Part shown: positions 1-9,279 of the stretch, piece by piece
Layout: every line of letters starts with the position of its first letter
How positions within the stretch are numbered: the first letter of the stretch is position 1
Assembly (NCBI GenBank): GCA_036380835.1
Contig: DASVDZ010000036.1
Coordinates: forward strand, 1 to 64,000
Direction of reading: 5' to 3'
DNA: 64,000 nucleotides
From: DASQJL01 sp036380835
Lineage (GTDB): Bacteria; Eisenbacteria; RBG-16-71-46; SZUA-252
Program-made: the position numbers and the translations under genes
Notes under the pieces: generated by a model
Told to the model about the DNA's origin: nothing
Databases searched by the model: none
What the model saw: the letters and a program-made list of their open reading frames with translations, nothing else

Positions 1-303
1 CGGGTCCATGGCGATGTCGGCCCGGTCGGTGCGGCGGAAGGCCATGTCCTGGGCCACCGCGCGGCTCGCGAACCCCGGGTCGGAGCGCCGCGCCGCAGCC
101 GGCGCGGCCGCGGCCGCCGCGGCCGCCAGGTCGCCCGGCTCGATCAGCGTGATCTCGGTGATCTTCGGGAGATCGATCGCGCTCGTCTTCTGCGTGGCGA
201 TCCAGAGGAAGAGGAGCGCGTGGAGGACGGCGCTCACGCCCATCGTCCAGCGCGTCCGCCGCCGGCACGCGAATTCGTCCATCCGGAGGGTGGCCGCGGT
301 CAC
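1..303 (-). CDS. TonB-like energy transducer, N-terminal part (cut by window edge)
   Basis: Partial protein of about 101 residues running off the left edge. It starts at a GTG at 303 whose GTGA overlaps the ExbD stop; an ATG eight codons later is the alternative. It has a short basic cytoplasmic start (residues ~9-20, RRRTRW), one hydrophobic segment (~21-36, GVSAVLHALLFLWIA), then a motif like ITEITLIEP and an Ala-rich stretch. This is the usual start of TonB/TolA-type proteins, which couple the ExbB-ExbD proton channel to outer-membrane transport. It is translationally coupled to the exbD genes. The diagnostic C-terminal TonB domain lies outside the window, so the call rests on topology and operon position. 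Confidence 0.7.
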   Translation of the reverse strand, partial: MTAATLRMDEFACRRRTRWTMGVSAVLHALLFLWIATQKTSAIDLPKITEITLIEPGDLAAAAAAAAPAAARRSDPGFASRAVAQDMAFRRTDRADIAMDP

Positions 304-725
304 GGCGTCACCTCCGTCTTCTGGCGGGTCGCGATGGCGATCCGCTGGGCCCCCGCGGCGCGAGCCTCGTCGAGGAGGTCGCGCACGGCGGAGTACGGCG
401 CTTCGGAATCGGCCCGCACCACCACCAGCACGCCGCTGTTTCCCGGCCGCGCGAGCCGCTCGCGAAGGGTCACTCCCAGCACGTCGCGCGTGATGACCTT
501 GTCGTCCACCGCCAGCTGGCCCGCGGTCGACAGCGTGATGCTCACGTTCCGCTCGTCTTCCGCCTCGCGCGTGCGCGCCGCCGGCAGGTTGACCGGCAGG
601 TCGGCGACGGCGATGAGCGGCGCCGTGACGAGAAGGATGATCACCAGCACGAGCGCCACGTCGATGAGCGGCGTCATGTTCACCTTCGTGATCAGTCCGT
701 GACGTTCCCCCGACATCCGCCGCAT
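300..725 (-). CDS. exbD: ExbD/TolR family biopolymer transport protein (copy 2)
   Basis: 141 residues. Short cytoplasmic N-terminus, one membrane segment with the family signature NMTPLIDVALVLVIILL (Asp of LIDV is the proton-path residue of ExbD/TolR), then a small periplasmic domain of about 95 residues ending in a conserved-looking helix (YSAVRDLLDEARAAGAQRI). A GGGAGG Shine-Dalgarno stands 6 nt before the ATG. It is one base away from the other exbD copy and overlaps the tonB-like start by 4 bp. Role: with ExbB, harvests proton motive force for an outer-membrane transport or integrity task. Length is normal for the family. Confidence 0.9.
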   Translation of the reverse strand: MRRMSGERHGLITKVNMTPLIDVALVLVIILLVTAPLIAVADLPVNLPAARTREAEDERNVSITLSTAGQLAVDDKVITRDVLGVTLRERLARPGNSGVLVVVRADSEAPYSAVRDLLDEARAAGAQRIAIATRQKTEVTP

Positions 726-726
726 G

Positions 727-1137
727 TCAGCCTCCCACGACCGCGATCTGGGCCGCGCCGCAGCGCTTGGCCTCGTCCAGTACGTTCACGAAGGCGCCGT
801 TCGGCACCGCGTCATGGCAGCGCACGATCACCGTCTTGGTCGCGCTCAGGTCGAGGAGCGACGTGAGGATTCCGTTCATGTGCTCCCGGGGGACCAGCTC
901 CTTGTTCACCAGGACGCTGTCGGCCGAGAGGATCGTGATCTCGACGCGCTCCGTATGCGTCGTGAGCGCGGCCGCCTTGCCGGCCGCCGCCGCCTTCTGG
1001 ACCGCGATGCTCGACTGGAACGCCATCGGCGTGGTGATCATGAGGATCACCACCAGAACCAGCGACACGTCGATCAGCGGGGTCATGTTCGTTTCGTAGA
1101 TCCCGTCCGGAGTCCGATTGCGGGTGCCGAAGGCCAC
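727..1137 (-). CDS. exbD: ExbD/TolR family biopolymer transport protein (copy 1)
   Basis: 136 residues, GTG start with AAGGAGG 7 nt upstream. Same architecture as its neighbour: NMTPLIDVSLVLVVILM membrane helix with the conserved Asp, followed by a periplasmic domain. The periplasmic part differs clearly from copy 2, so this is not a recent duplication. It lies between exbB (10-bp gap) and the second exbD. Two exbD genes behind one exbB is a common arrangement in FCB-type bacteria, where the Ton motor can carry ExbD heterodimers (known for related systems, inferred here). Confidence 0.9.
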   Translation of the reverse strand: MAFGTRNRTPDGIYETNMTPLIDVSLVLVVILMITTPMAFQSSIAVQKAAAAGKAAALTTHTERVEITILSADSVLVNKELVPREHMNGILTSLLDLSATKTVIVRCHDAVPNGAFVNVLDEAKRCGAAQIAVVGG

Positions 1138-1147
1138 GATTGCCTCC

Positions 1148-1792
1148 TTAGGCCGCGCGGCCGGCGGCGCGGCTCTGGCTCTGCATGCCGCTCAGGCGGA
1201 TGGTCCGGGCGTTGTTCTCGGCCACGGTCAGCATGACGCCCATCCGGCGAACGTAGTGGTTGTAGAGGAGAACCGCCGGCACGGCGACGACGAGCCCCGC
1301 CGCGGTCGTGAAGAGCGCCTCGGCGACGCCGGCGGCGACCACCGACGGGCCGGCCGAGCCGGTGCGCGCCATGTCGTGGAACGCGCGCATGATGCCCCAG
1401 ACCGTCCCGAGGAGGCCGATCAAGGGCGCGGTGTTGCCCATGGTGCCCAGGAATCCGAGGTTCCGCTCGAGCTGGAGCCGCTGCTCGCTCAGCGCGATGT
1501 GGAGCTTCTCCTCGGCGATGTGGTCCGTGTCGGCCAGGGTCCGCACGGCTTCCGCGGCGACCGGGCCCATCGGATGCGGGTTCGACGCGAGGACGCGGAC
1601 CGCCTCCTCGTTGTTTCCGGAGCGGACCGCGACGAGCGCCGAAGCGAGAAGCGCATCGGCGTTCCCGCGCCGCTTCCAGTAGTAGATCGCCCGCTCGATC
1701 GCGAATCCGGCGGTGAGCACGCTGAGACAGAGGATGACGACCATCACGGGGCTCGTCCGCATGGCCTGGATCCAATCGAAATTCTCGAACAT
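1148..1792 (-). CDS. exbB: ExbB/TolQ/MotA family proton channel
   Basis: 214 residues. The start was set at the ATG at 1792 (AAAGGAG 10 nt upstream, family-typical length); the open frame itself extends much further upstream. One membrane helix near residues 13-30, a cytoplasmic loop, and then the two conserved helices with the MotA/TolQ signature (LGFLGTMGNTAPLIGLLGTVWGI at ~115-137 and ALFTTAAGLVVAVPAVL at ~165-185). It forms the stator pentamer that works with ExbD. It sits in the order TPR protein, exbB, exbD, exbD, tonB-like, with small gaps that suggest one transcript. Confidence 0.93.
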   Translation of the reverse strand: MFENFDWIQAMRTSPVMVVILCLSVLTAGFAIERAIYYWKRRGNADALLASALVAVRSGNNEEAVRVLASNPHPMGPVAAEAVRTLADTDHIAEEKLHIALSEQRLQLERNLGFLGTMGNTAPLIGLLGTVWGIMRAFHDMARTGSAGPSVVAAGVAEALFTTAAGLVVAVPAVLLYNHYVRRMGVMLTVAENNARTIRLSGMQSQSRAAGRAA

Positions 1793-1821
1793 CGTCGTGT
1801 CGCTCCTTTCGGTGTTCGGGA

Positions 1822-4800
1822 CTAGCGGGCTTTCCGGGCCGATTCGAGCTGCGTCGCGCGACCCGCCGCGGCTTGCGCCAGCTCCTTGTCCTTCGAGTTC
1901 TGCGCGATGTCTCGATACGCGTTCATCGCCTTTCCGAACTCGCGCTTCTGTTCGTAGAGGCTCGCCATGCGCGCGACCGCCGAGAGGCGGAAGGGATTCC
2001 GCACGCCGCCGATCTGCGAGGCGCGCACGTAACGCCGGAGCGCCTCGTCCATCTTGTTCTGCTCCTCGAGGCAGCGGCCGACGCGGAACTCGAGCTCCAC
2101 CTGCCGCCCCACGGTCGGCTTCATTTCGAGCGCGCGCTCGAACTCCGTCTGGGCCTCCGCGTAGCTCCCCGAGGCGTCCTCGAGGTCTCCGAGCTGGTAG
2201 GCGACGTCGTCCGCGCGGGAATCGTTCGGGAACTGCTCGCGATACGCGATCAGGGCCGCCTTCGCCTCGTCGGCCTGTCCCATCGCCCGCTGGCAGAGCG
2301 CCAGGTTGTAGCGCGCCGCCGAGCGGATCTCGGTCGTCGTGCTCTCGCCGAGCACCTGCGTGAAGGCCACCGCCGCGGGCGCGTAGTCCTTCGCCTCGAA
2401 CCGCGAGAGGCCGACCTGGAAGTGCACGGTCGACAGGAGCTCGCTCTGCGGGAAGAACGAAGCGAACTGGTCGTACGCGAGCCGCGCCTCGTCCGGATGG
2501 CCTCCCTTGGCGTAGGAGTCGGCCAGCAGGAACTGCGCCTGGTCGGCCGAGGAGTAGCCGGGGAACTGGCTCACCACGCGCCGGAAGGCGTCGGCCGCCT
2601 CGTCGTAGCGCTTCGCCTGGTAGTGGTTCTTGGCGATCTGGAAGAGCGCGTCGGCCGCGTAGGCGCTGTTCGGGTACTGCTCGATGAGCCGGCTCAGCAC
2701 CTCGGTTCCCTTGTCGCTCTGGCCGAGCCGGTAGAGGGAGAGCTCGGTGCCGCGCCGCGCTTCCTTCGCGTACGGGCTCTCGGGGAAGCGGGCGATGGTC
2801 GCCGAGTACGCCTCGAGCGCCGCCGCGTCGTTCCCCGCGTTGTACTCGCACTGGCCCATGCGGAGCGTGGCCAGCGCGGCGCCCTCCGTGTTCGCGAAGT
2901 TGTCGAGGAGGCCTTGGTAGCAGCGCTTCGCGTCCTTGTAGCGCTGCGCCTGGAAGTAGAGGTCGCCCGCGCGGGCCCACGCCCGCTCCGCGATCGGGGC
3001 GTTCGCGCTGTCCTTCACGATCGACTCCCAGTGATCCACGGCGTCGCCGAGCCGGTTCAGGCGGACGAAGCAGAGCCCGGCCTGGTAATGGGCGAGGAGC
3101 CGCTTCGGGCTCGCGGGGAAGCGCTTGAGGAAGTCCTCGTAGCCGCCCGCGGCCTCGCGATAGTGCTTCTGGTTGAACCGGTTGTGCGCGATGTCGAGGA
3201 CCGCTCCGGCGACCAGATCGTTGTCGCTTCCGCCGTAGCGGAGCACGAGCCGCTCCTCCGTCGCGATCGCGAGGCTGTCCTTGCCCTGCTGCGCGTACGT
3301 CCACGCGAGTAGCTTCGTGGCGGACGCGGCGACCGGATGGTCGGGGAAGGTCTGGATCAGCCGCTCGAGGGTGGCCTGCGCCTCCGGATGGCGGGACTGC
3401 GCGGCCATGGCGTCGGCGTCGATCAGGAGCGCGTAGGCGCGCCAGGGCGACCGGCTCGGCGGCATCTTCTGGAGCAGGAGATGGGGCGCGCCGGCGAGCT
3501 GGCCGAGGTCGCCCGCCTCGTGGTACGAATCGAGGAGCAGGCAGAGCGCCGCGTCGATGACCTCCTGGCGCTCCGGCGTCACCGGCCGCACGCTCCGCGT
3601 CGTATCGGTCGCGTTCGCGAGGTAGCGGTCGAGCACGATCTGGAAGTAGGGCGCCGCCGCGCGCGGACGCTTCTGCTCGAGGAGCCCCACGCCCGCCATG
3701 TAGGCGGCCGCCGGCGCCTCGGGCTCGAGCGGATAGCCGCGCACGACCGCCTGGTAGCTGCCGGTCGCGTCGGCCTTTCGATCGAGCGCGTCGAGGCAGC
3801 GGGCGACTCGGTATTGCGCGCTCGCCGCGACCGAATGCTGGAAGTAGCTCGTGAGGACCCGGTTCAGCTCGACGATCGCCTCGGCGTACTGGCCGCGGCC
3901 GGCGAGCACGTCGCCGATGAGGAACTGCGCGCGGGCGGCCTGGTCGGTGCCCGGCCGGCGCTCCACGATGCCCCGGAAGAGCCCCAGCGCCGAGTCGGGG
4001 TTGCCGGCCAGGTAGATCGAGCCGGCGGCGCGCACCTCGGCCTCGGCGACGACGTTCGGGTCCTTCGCCTTGGCGGCGGTCCTCGAGAATTCTTCCGCGG
4101 CGCTCCGGTAGTCGTGCGCGCGCAGGAACGCGTCGGCCTTGGCGAGCATGGCCGGGTCGGCGAGCGGCGAATCCGGATAGCGGCTCGCCACGTCCTGGAA
4201 CGCGGCCGCGGCCTGGAGCACCGAGCCGAGGCCCCGCTGGCAGAGGCCGCGCAGGTAGGTCGCCTGGGCGCCGCCTCCCGCCTTCGCGCCGATCAGCGCG
4301 AGGGCGTCGGACGGCTTCTGCTCCATGTAGAGCGCGGTCGCCCGCGCGAGCGTCGCGCGGTCGTCGTTCGCGTACCACGGGGAGCCCTTGAGCAGCGCCT
4401 GGAGCTGCTTTTGCGCGAACGCGGTCTCGCCGCGGCGGAGCGCGTTCCACGCCTGGGCGAGTTTGGCCTCGCCGGAGAGCGGGCTCTGGGGGAAGCGCTT
4501 CTCCCACTCGACCCACTCCTTGGCGGCCTGGGCGTCGTCGCCGGTCCGCTCGAGCGCCGCGATCGACTCGAACGACGCGTCGTCCCCGTACGGCGTCTTC
4601 TCGAGCCGGTCGGCGGCCTGCCGCAGCTCCTCGGACGCGTGCGGGACATCGCCGGACTCGTAGCGGATCTCGGCGGAGAGATAGCGCGCGATGCCCTCCT
4701 CGTCCTTCGAGCCCCCGCGCGCCGCGTCCGCGGCCGCGCTCTCGGCGCTCTGGAGGGCGGGCAGCCGGTCCGCGTCCGGCAGGAGGCGCGCGGCCTCGAA

Positions 4801-4965
4801 CGCGAGACCCGCTTCCTTCAGCGTCGCGCGCGGCTCCTCCGAGCCCTTGGCGACGGCGGTCCCTGCCGTCGCCAGGATGGTCAGCGCCGCGATGACCCCC
4901 GCGGCGAGGCGCACACCCCCGCGCGCCCCTTGGTCGCCCGTCCGATTCCGTTCCAATCGCGTCAT
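1822..4965 (-). CDS. Large secreted TPR-repeat protein
   Basis: 1047 residues, start at the ATG at 4965 with AAGGAG close upstream. An N-terminal signal sequence (hydrophobic VRLAAGVIAALTILATAGTAVA, residues ~17-38) is followed by almost continuous tetratricopeptide repeats, with many units of the form A.Y.lGd...g.y.eA...F..al...P. Similar proteins precede Ton/Tol motor genes in many FCB-like genomes and probably act as periplasmic scaffolds. The particular role is unknown. It lies 21 bp downstream of the PorV-like gene and 29 bp upstream of exbB. No enzymatic domain is visible. Confidence 0.85.
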   Translation of the reverse strand: MTRLERNRTGDQGARGGVRLAAGVIAALTILATAGTAVAKGSEEPRATLKEAGLAFEAARLLPDADRLPALQSAESAAADAARGGSKDEEGIARYLSAEIRYESGDVPHASEELRQAADRLEKTPYGDDASFESIAALERTGDDAQAAKEWVEWEKRFPQSPLSGEAKLAQAWNALRRGETAFAQKQLQALLKGSPWYANDDRATLARATALYMEQKPSDALALIGAKAGGGAQATYLRGLCQRGLGSVLQAAAAFQDVASRYPDSPLADPAMLAKADAFLRAHDYRSAAEEFSRTAAKAKDPNVVAEAEVRAAGSIYLAGNPDSALGLFRGIVERRPGTDQAARAQFLIGDVLAGRGQYAEAIVELNRVLTSYFQHSVAASAQYRVARCLDALDRKADATGSYQAVVRGYPLEPEAPAAAYMAGVGLLEQKRPRAAAPYFQIVLDRYLANATDTTRSVRPVTPERQEVIDAALCLLLDSYHEAGDLGQLAGAPHLLLQKMPPSRSPWRAYALLIDADAMAAQSRHPEAQATLERLIQTFPDHPVAASATKLLAWTYAQQGKDSLAIATEERLVLRYGGSDNDLVAGAVLDIAHNRFNQKHYREAAGGYEDFLKRFPASPKRLLAHYQAGLCFVRLNRLGDAVDHWESIVKDSANAPIAERAWARAGDLYFQAQRYKDAKRCYQGLLDNFANTEGAALATLRMGQCEYNAGNDAAALEAYSATIARFPESPYAKEARRGTELSLYRLGQSDKGTEVLSRLIEQYPNSAYAADALFQIAKNHYQAKRYDEAADAFRRVVSQFPGYSSADQAQFLLADSYAKGGHPDEARLAYDQFASFFPQSELLSTVHFQVGLSRFEAKDYAPAAVAFTQVLGESTTTEIRSAARYNLALCQRAMGQADEAKAALIAYREQFPNDSRADDVAYQLGDLEDASGSYAEAQTEFERALEMKPTVGRQVELEFRVGRCLEEQNKMDEALRRYVRASQIGGVRNPFRLSAVARMASLYEQKREFGKAMNAYRDIAQNSKDKELAQAAAGRATQLESARKAR

Positions 4966-4985
4966 GGCTCCTTGCCCCCGTTCGA

Positions 4986-6242
4986 TTACTGGACCGGAAT
5001 CACGGGCACTTCGCCCTGCGGACCGCCCGTGGAGATCTCCACGTCGCGGGTGCGGCTCTCGATCACGCGGCCGTCGGCGTCGTGCACCGTCAGGCGATAG
5101 TGGTACGTGCCGTCCGCGAGCGGGAGGCCGGTCTCGTCCTTGCCGTCCCACTGGATGTGCGCCGGCGGCGCGCCTTTGCCGCCGAACGTGCGCACGGTCT
5201 CGCCCGACTTGTTGATCAGCTGCAGATCCCAATCCTCGACCTCCGCCTTCGTCCGGGCGTTCAGGTCGATCTTGGTCGTGGCGCGCTCACCGGTAGGGGA
5301 GAAGATCTCGGGATCGGCCTTGGCGCTCGCGAAGAACCCGCCGAAGCGGTACGTGAGACCGACCCGATGCGTGAGGCCGAGCGGGTGGTCGAGCACGCCG
5401 TAGTCGAACTGGTAGTGGCCGGCGAAGCGGTAGCTCATGCCGCCCGCGGGGCTCTGGTCGTCGAGGCCGACGCGAAGCGCGAAGGCCGGCTGCACCCAGT
5501 ACTCCGAGCCGCCGCGGAACCGCGTGCCGGGGCCCGAGGCCTGGTCCACCTCGGCCGTGATGAGGCCGCGGCCCTGGAGCACCATCGCGGAGAACCCGCC
5601 GCGGAACTCGATCGGATACTTCTCCTGCGTGTCGCGGAGGGTGAGGTTGGGCCCGCCGAGGTTGAGCACCGACGCGCCGATCCGGATGGTCGGCGTCACG
5701 TTGGTGATGGCGCCGAGATCGAAGCCGACGCCCGTGCCGCTGAAGTCCTCGACCTGCTGGCGGACCAGCTTGACGTTCGCGCCCAGCGCGAAGCGCGGGT
5801 TCAGGCTGCGGGCCATGCTGAAGATGTAGGCGGTTTCGCCTTCGCTGAAGGTCCCGAGCGGGTCGTTCAGCTCGTTGGTGCGATCGAATTGACCGGAGCT
5901 GAGCGAGACGACGCTCAGGCCGAAGGACGGAAGCTTGTTGCCCGGCACCGCGAAGTTGACGGCGTTGATCGACGTATCCTCGAAGAGACGCGCCGTCTCG
6001 AACCGGACCTCGTTCGGGACCAGCTGAGCCAGACCCGCCGGGTTCCAGACCACCCCGGCGGCGTCGTCGGCCGCGCCGACGAACGCGCCGCCCAGCCCGA
6101 GCGTACGGGCGGTGACGTATTGCGAGAGCCACGAGCCCGGCGCGCCGCCGTTCTCCGACTCGGCCGACGCGACGCCGGTTCCGAGGATCAGGGCCGCGAG
6201 GAGCGCGATCCCCGCCGTATGATGACGAAGCATGCGGTTCAT
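4986..6242 (-). CDS. PorV/UPF0164-like outer-membrane barrel protein with FlgD-like C-terminal module
   Basis: 418 residues with a signal peptide (IALLAALILGTGVASA) and GGGAGG before the ATG. Residues ~35-290 resemble PorV/UPF0164 barrels (RTLGLGGAFVGAADDAAGVVWNPAGLA near 46-72, a hallmark of the PorV/PorQ family), with alternating beta strands. The last ~110 residues form a FlgD-Ig-like module (IQWDGKDETGLPLADGTYHYRL). PorV-type proteins shuttle or anchor type IX cargo in Bacteroidota. Whether this copy does so is inference, but several FlgD-tailed proteins lie in the same window. Same strand and close spacing place it at the head of the TPR-Ton block. Confidence 0.82.
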   Translation of the reverse strand: MNRMLRHHTAGIALLAALILGTGVASAESENGGAPGSWLSQYVTARTLGLGGAFVGAADDAAGVVWNPAGLAQLVPNEVRFETARLFEDTSINAVNFAVPGNKLPSFGLSVVSLSSGQFDRTNELNDPLGTFSEGETAYIFSMARSLNPRFALGANVKLVRQQVEDFSGTGVGFDLGAITNVTPTIRIGASVLNLGGPNLTLRDTQEKYPIEFRGGFSAMVLQGRGLITAEVDQASGPGTRFRGGSEYWVQPAFALRVGLDDQSPAGGMSYRFAGHYQFDYGVLDHPLGLTHRVGLTYRFGGFFASAKADPEIFSPTGERATTKIDLNARTKAEVEDWDLQLINKSGETVRTFGGKGAPPAHIQWDGKDETGLPLADGTYHYRLTVHDADGRVIESRTRDVEISTGGPQGEVPVIPVQ

Positions 6243-6258
6243 GTCAGTGCCTCCCCGG

Positions 6259-9200
6259 TTACCGGACGACCGCGATCTTGCGGCGGATGACGTGGAGCGT
6301 TTCGCCCGTTCCCTGGGCCTCGATCAGCGCGATGTAGCCGCCGCTCGAGACGACGTCCCCCTTGCCGTTCCTGCCGTCCCAGACGTACTGGTTCAATCCC
6401 GCCATCCCCCCCGTCGCGCCCTTGTCGAACACGACGCGCCGCACCAGATCGCCGGTCTGCGTGTAGATCCGCATCGTGACCGACGCGTTGTCGTCCAGCT
6501 TGTAGGCGATCGTCGTCCCCTCGGTGGGCGGGTGGAACGGATTCGGATAGTTGGTCGCGTAGCCGCCCCCCTTGGTCGGGTCGACGAACGCGACCTCGAG
6601 CTCCAGGTCGTTGGAGAGCGCGAGCGACACGGCGTGGATGTGGTCCTTCTCCGGCTGCCGCGGGCTCAGGAAGTCGGCGCGGGCGACGCCCGTGCCGTCC
6701 GTGGTGCTGTCGGTCGGCGTGAGCGTGCCGAGGCCCGAGACGAGCGAGAAGACGACCGGCTGGTCGGGCACGCCGTTGTCGAAGGCGTCCACGACCCGCG
6801 CGTTCACGGTCGCGTGCTTGTTGCCCCCGACCCACGTCGGGTTGCTCGTCAGGAGGAGGGTCGCCGGCTGCCCGGGCGTGATCGTGATCGGGCCGGTGAC
6901 GCCCGGCGCGTTGCCCGCGTCGTCGTGCGCGACCAGGACGATCGGCTCGGCGAACGTGTAGGTCTCGCTGATCGACCGCTGTCCCTGCAGGAGCTGGAAC
7001 TGTGTCGTCAGCAGCGTGCCGCGTCCCGCCGCCTGGGTGCCGGAGTTCTGGACCTCGATCGTCACGAACGAGTTGACCTCCTGGATCACGCTCCCCGCGT
7101 CGTTCGTCACCTTGACGGTCAGCGTGAAGAACTCGCCGGCGCGCGCCGAGGAGGGCGACACGGACGCCTCCAGGTGGAAGCCGCTCGAGATCGCGCGCAC
7201 CTGCGTCGTGCTCCCGGTCTTCGAGGGGTTCGTCACGTCGGAAACCGAGATCTGCTGGAAGCCGCCGGTCGCGAGGCGCACGGGCAGATCCACGGTGCCG
7301 TTGACCATCGCCGCGTCGGGCGGAAGGGTCGCCAGCGGATCGCCGGAGGTGATGTGCACGACGTCCGAGACGCCCCCGACCGGGTTCCACCACTGGTCGG
7401 TGGCGAGCGCGGTGACGTTGAAGGCGTAGTTGATCGACTGGTCGGTCGCCGTGCCGCCGCGGCCGGTGGCGGTGCCCGGCGCCGGCGACTCGCCCGGAGC
7501 CAGGATCAGGACGCGCGCGAAGGTGCCGCCGATGATGTTGACCTGGGACGACGTGTTGGGCGTGATCCCCGAGTTGGTCGAGTCGCGCGCCGTGATCGTC
7601 TGGAGGCCGCTCTTGTGCAGGCGGGTCGGGATCAGCACTTGACCGTTCACCAGCACCGTGTCGGAGGGCATCCACGCGTACGCGTCGGTGGAACTGAGCA
7701 CGATCCGGTCGGAAACGCCGGGCACGAGGTTCCAGTACTGATCCACCGCGCGCACGGTCACCGTGAACGGCGTTCCGGCGGTCTGGTTCGTCGGCGTGCC
7801 CGTCTTGCCCGTGGGCGTGCCGCCGAGCGCCGTCTCGCCGGGGAGGATCACCTGGAGCCCGGCGAACGGGCCCGGGTTCACGACGAAGGAGTTGCTCGTC
7901 CCGGTCTTCGGGGGCGCCGAGAAGTCGGCGGCCGTGAGGGCGACCGCGCCGCCCGCGCCCTTGAACGTGACGTTTCCGGTCCAGGTGCCGCTCGCGAAGG
8001 TGATGCTGGTCGGCGTGATGCTCTGGTTCCCGGTGTTCGCCTGGAGGATCGCGTCGCCGTTGTAGCCGGGGACGGTGTTGCCGCTCACGTCGGTCGCGCG
8101 CACCGTGATCGAAACCGGCACGCCGGCCGTGAGCGGCCCCGTGATCGTGTTGAAGACGAAGTGGTCCACGCCGGCCGGGATCACCTGGATCCCCGCGCTC
8201 GTCATGGGCGTGATGCCGCCGTTCGTCAGGTCGGTCACCGTGAGGGTCTGGGTCCCGACCGTGTTCAGGTGGACCGTGAACTGGCGGAAGCCGTTCGACA
8301 GGGCGCCGCTCGTGTTCGTGGCGGCGTCGCTCGAGGTGACGCGCACGTTGTCGCCGGTCGCCACCTGGTTCCAGTACTGGTCCGTGCCATAGACCGAGAC
8401 GTTGAAGTTGGTTCCGGCCCCCTGGGTGGCGGGGCTCCCGATCACGCCGGAGACGCTGCCCGGGAAGGGGCTCTGGCCCGGCACGACGATCTGCACGCGG
8501 CTGAAGCTGCCGGGGTGCACCGTGAAGGGATCGCTCGTCCCGTTCTTCGTCGGGTTCGCGCGGTCGTACGCGTACACGTTCACGTTGCCGCGGTTGATGC
8601 TCGTCTCGTCGGCGCGGTACATCGTGACGTTGCCGCTCCAGACGCCGTTCGTCAGCGTGATCGTCGAATCGGAGCCGGGGCTCGCGGTGATCCGCCCCGG
8701 GCCGAACGACGTGATCTCCTGGAGAACCGCCGGTCCCGTGTACCCCGTCACCGTGTTGCCGCTCGGATCCTTGGCGGTCACCGTCAGGGCCATCGAGACG
8801 CCCGCATATTGGTTCTTCTGCGCGATGCCCGAGAAGATGAAGTGGTCGAGGATGCGCACCGTCACCGCGGCCGAGCTCGCGTCGGGGATCGTGTTGTCGG
8901 TCTCATCGTGGGCGAACACCGTGAAGGTGCCCGCGGCGTTCATCGTGATCGAGAACGTCCTCGTTCCCGAGACGAGCTGCGCCGGCGCCGGCAGTGTCGC
9001 GCTCGCGTCCGTCGCGTCGATCGAGATCGAGTTGGAGATCGACGTCACGACGTTCCAGCTCGCGTCGCAGGCGTTCACCGTGACGGTGAATGGAACCCCC
9101 GCCACCTGCGCGCGCGGCGTCCCGGTCTTTCCGCTGCCGGTACCCGGCGCGGCGCTCTCCCCGGGGAGGAGCACCTGGAGACGGGTGTACGGTCCCGCCT

Positions 9201-9279
9201 CGGCGGGCGAAGCGATCAGCGTCCAGGGCAGGAGCGCAAGCGCGATGACGAGCCACGCCCCCCGAAGTGCATGGCGCAC
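6259..9279 (-). CDS. Very large secreted Ig-repeat surface protein with FlgD-like C-terminus
   Basis: 1006 residues. Start chosen at a GTG (9279) with GGAGG 7 nt upstream, giving a clean signal peptide (WLVIALALLPWTLIASPAEA). The body is beta-rich. At least four long units begin with a phrase like RLQVLLPGES or RVQIVVPGQS (near residues 31, 260, 475 and 590) followed by AGT-F-V and DQYWN motifs, typical of bacterial Ig-like (Big/invasin-type) modules. The C-terminal ~95 residues are a FlgD-like module (NYPNPFHP, VWDGRNGKGD, SGGYIA). It probably is a surface or sheath protein, possibly exported by a type IX-like route. No catalytic motif is seen. Confidence 0.85.
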   Translation of the reverse strand: MRHALRGAWLVIALALLPWTLIASPAEAGPYTRLQVLLPGESAAPGTGSGKTGTPRAQVAGVPFTVTVNACDASWNVVTSISNSISIDATDASATLPAPAQLVSGTRTFSITMNAAGTFTVFAHDETDNTIPDASSAAVTVRILDHFIFSGIAQKNQYAGVSMALTVTAKDPSGNTVTGYTGPAVLQEITSFGPGRITASPGSDSTITLTNGVWSGNVTMYRADETSINRGNVNVYAYDRANPTKNGTSDPFTVHPGSFSRVQIVVPGQSPFPGSVSGVIGSPATQGAGTNFNVSVYGTDQYWNQVATGDNVRVTSSDAATNTSGALSNGFRQFTVHLNTVGTQTLTVTDLTNGGITPMTSAGIQVIPAGVDHFVFNTITGPLTAGVPVSITVRATDVSGNTVPGYNGDAILQANTGNQSITPTSITFASGTWTGNVTFKGAGGAVALTAADFSAPPKTGTSNSFVVNPGPFAGLQVILPGETALGGTPTGKTGTPTNQTAGTPFTVTVRAVDQYWNLVPGVSDRIVLSSTDAYAWMPSDTVLVNGQVLIPTRLHKSGLQTITARDSTNSGITPNTSSQVNIIGGTFARVLILAPGESPAPGTATGRGGTATDQSINYAFNVTALATDQWWNPVGGVSDVVHITSGDPLATLPPDAAMVNGTVDLPVRLATGGFQQISVSDVTNPSKTGSTTQVRAISSGFHLEASVSPSSARAGEFFTLTVKVTNDAGSVIQEVNSFVTIEVQNSGTQAAGRGTLLTTQFQLLQGQRSISETYTFAEPIVLVAHDDAGNAPGVTGPITITPGQPATLLLTSNPTWVGGNKHATVNARVVDAFDNGVPDQPVVFSLVSGLGTLTPTDSTTDGTGVARADFLSPRQPEKDHIHAVSLALSNDLELEVAFVDPTKGGGYATNYPNPFHPPTEGTTIAYKLDDNASVTMRIYTQTGDLVRRVVFDKGATGGMAGLNQYVWDGRNGKGDVVSSGGYIALIEAQGTGETLHVIRRKIAVVR

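Noticed and set aside
3337..5100. Long plus-strand open frame opposite the TPR gene
   Set aside because: It is the antisense shadow of the TPR-protein gene; the composition is Arg/Leu/Glu-biased as in GC-rich shadows, with no domain.
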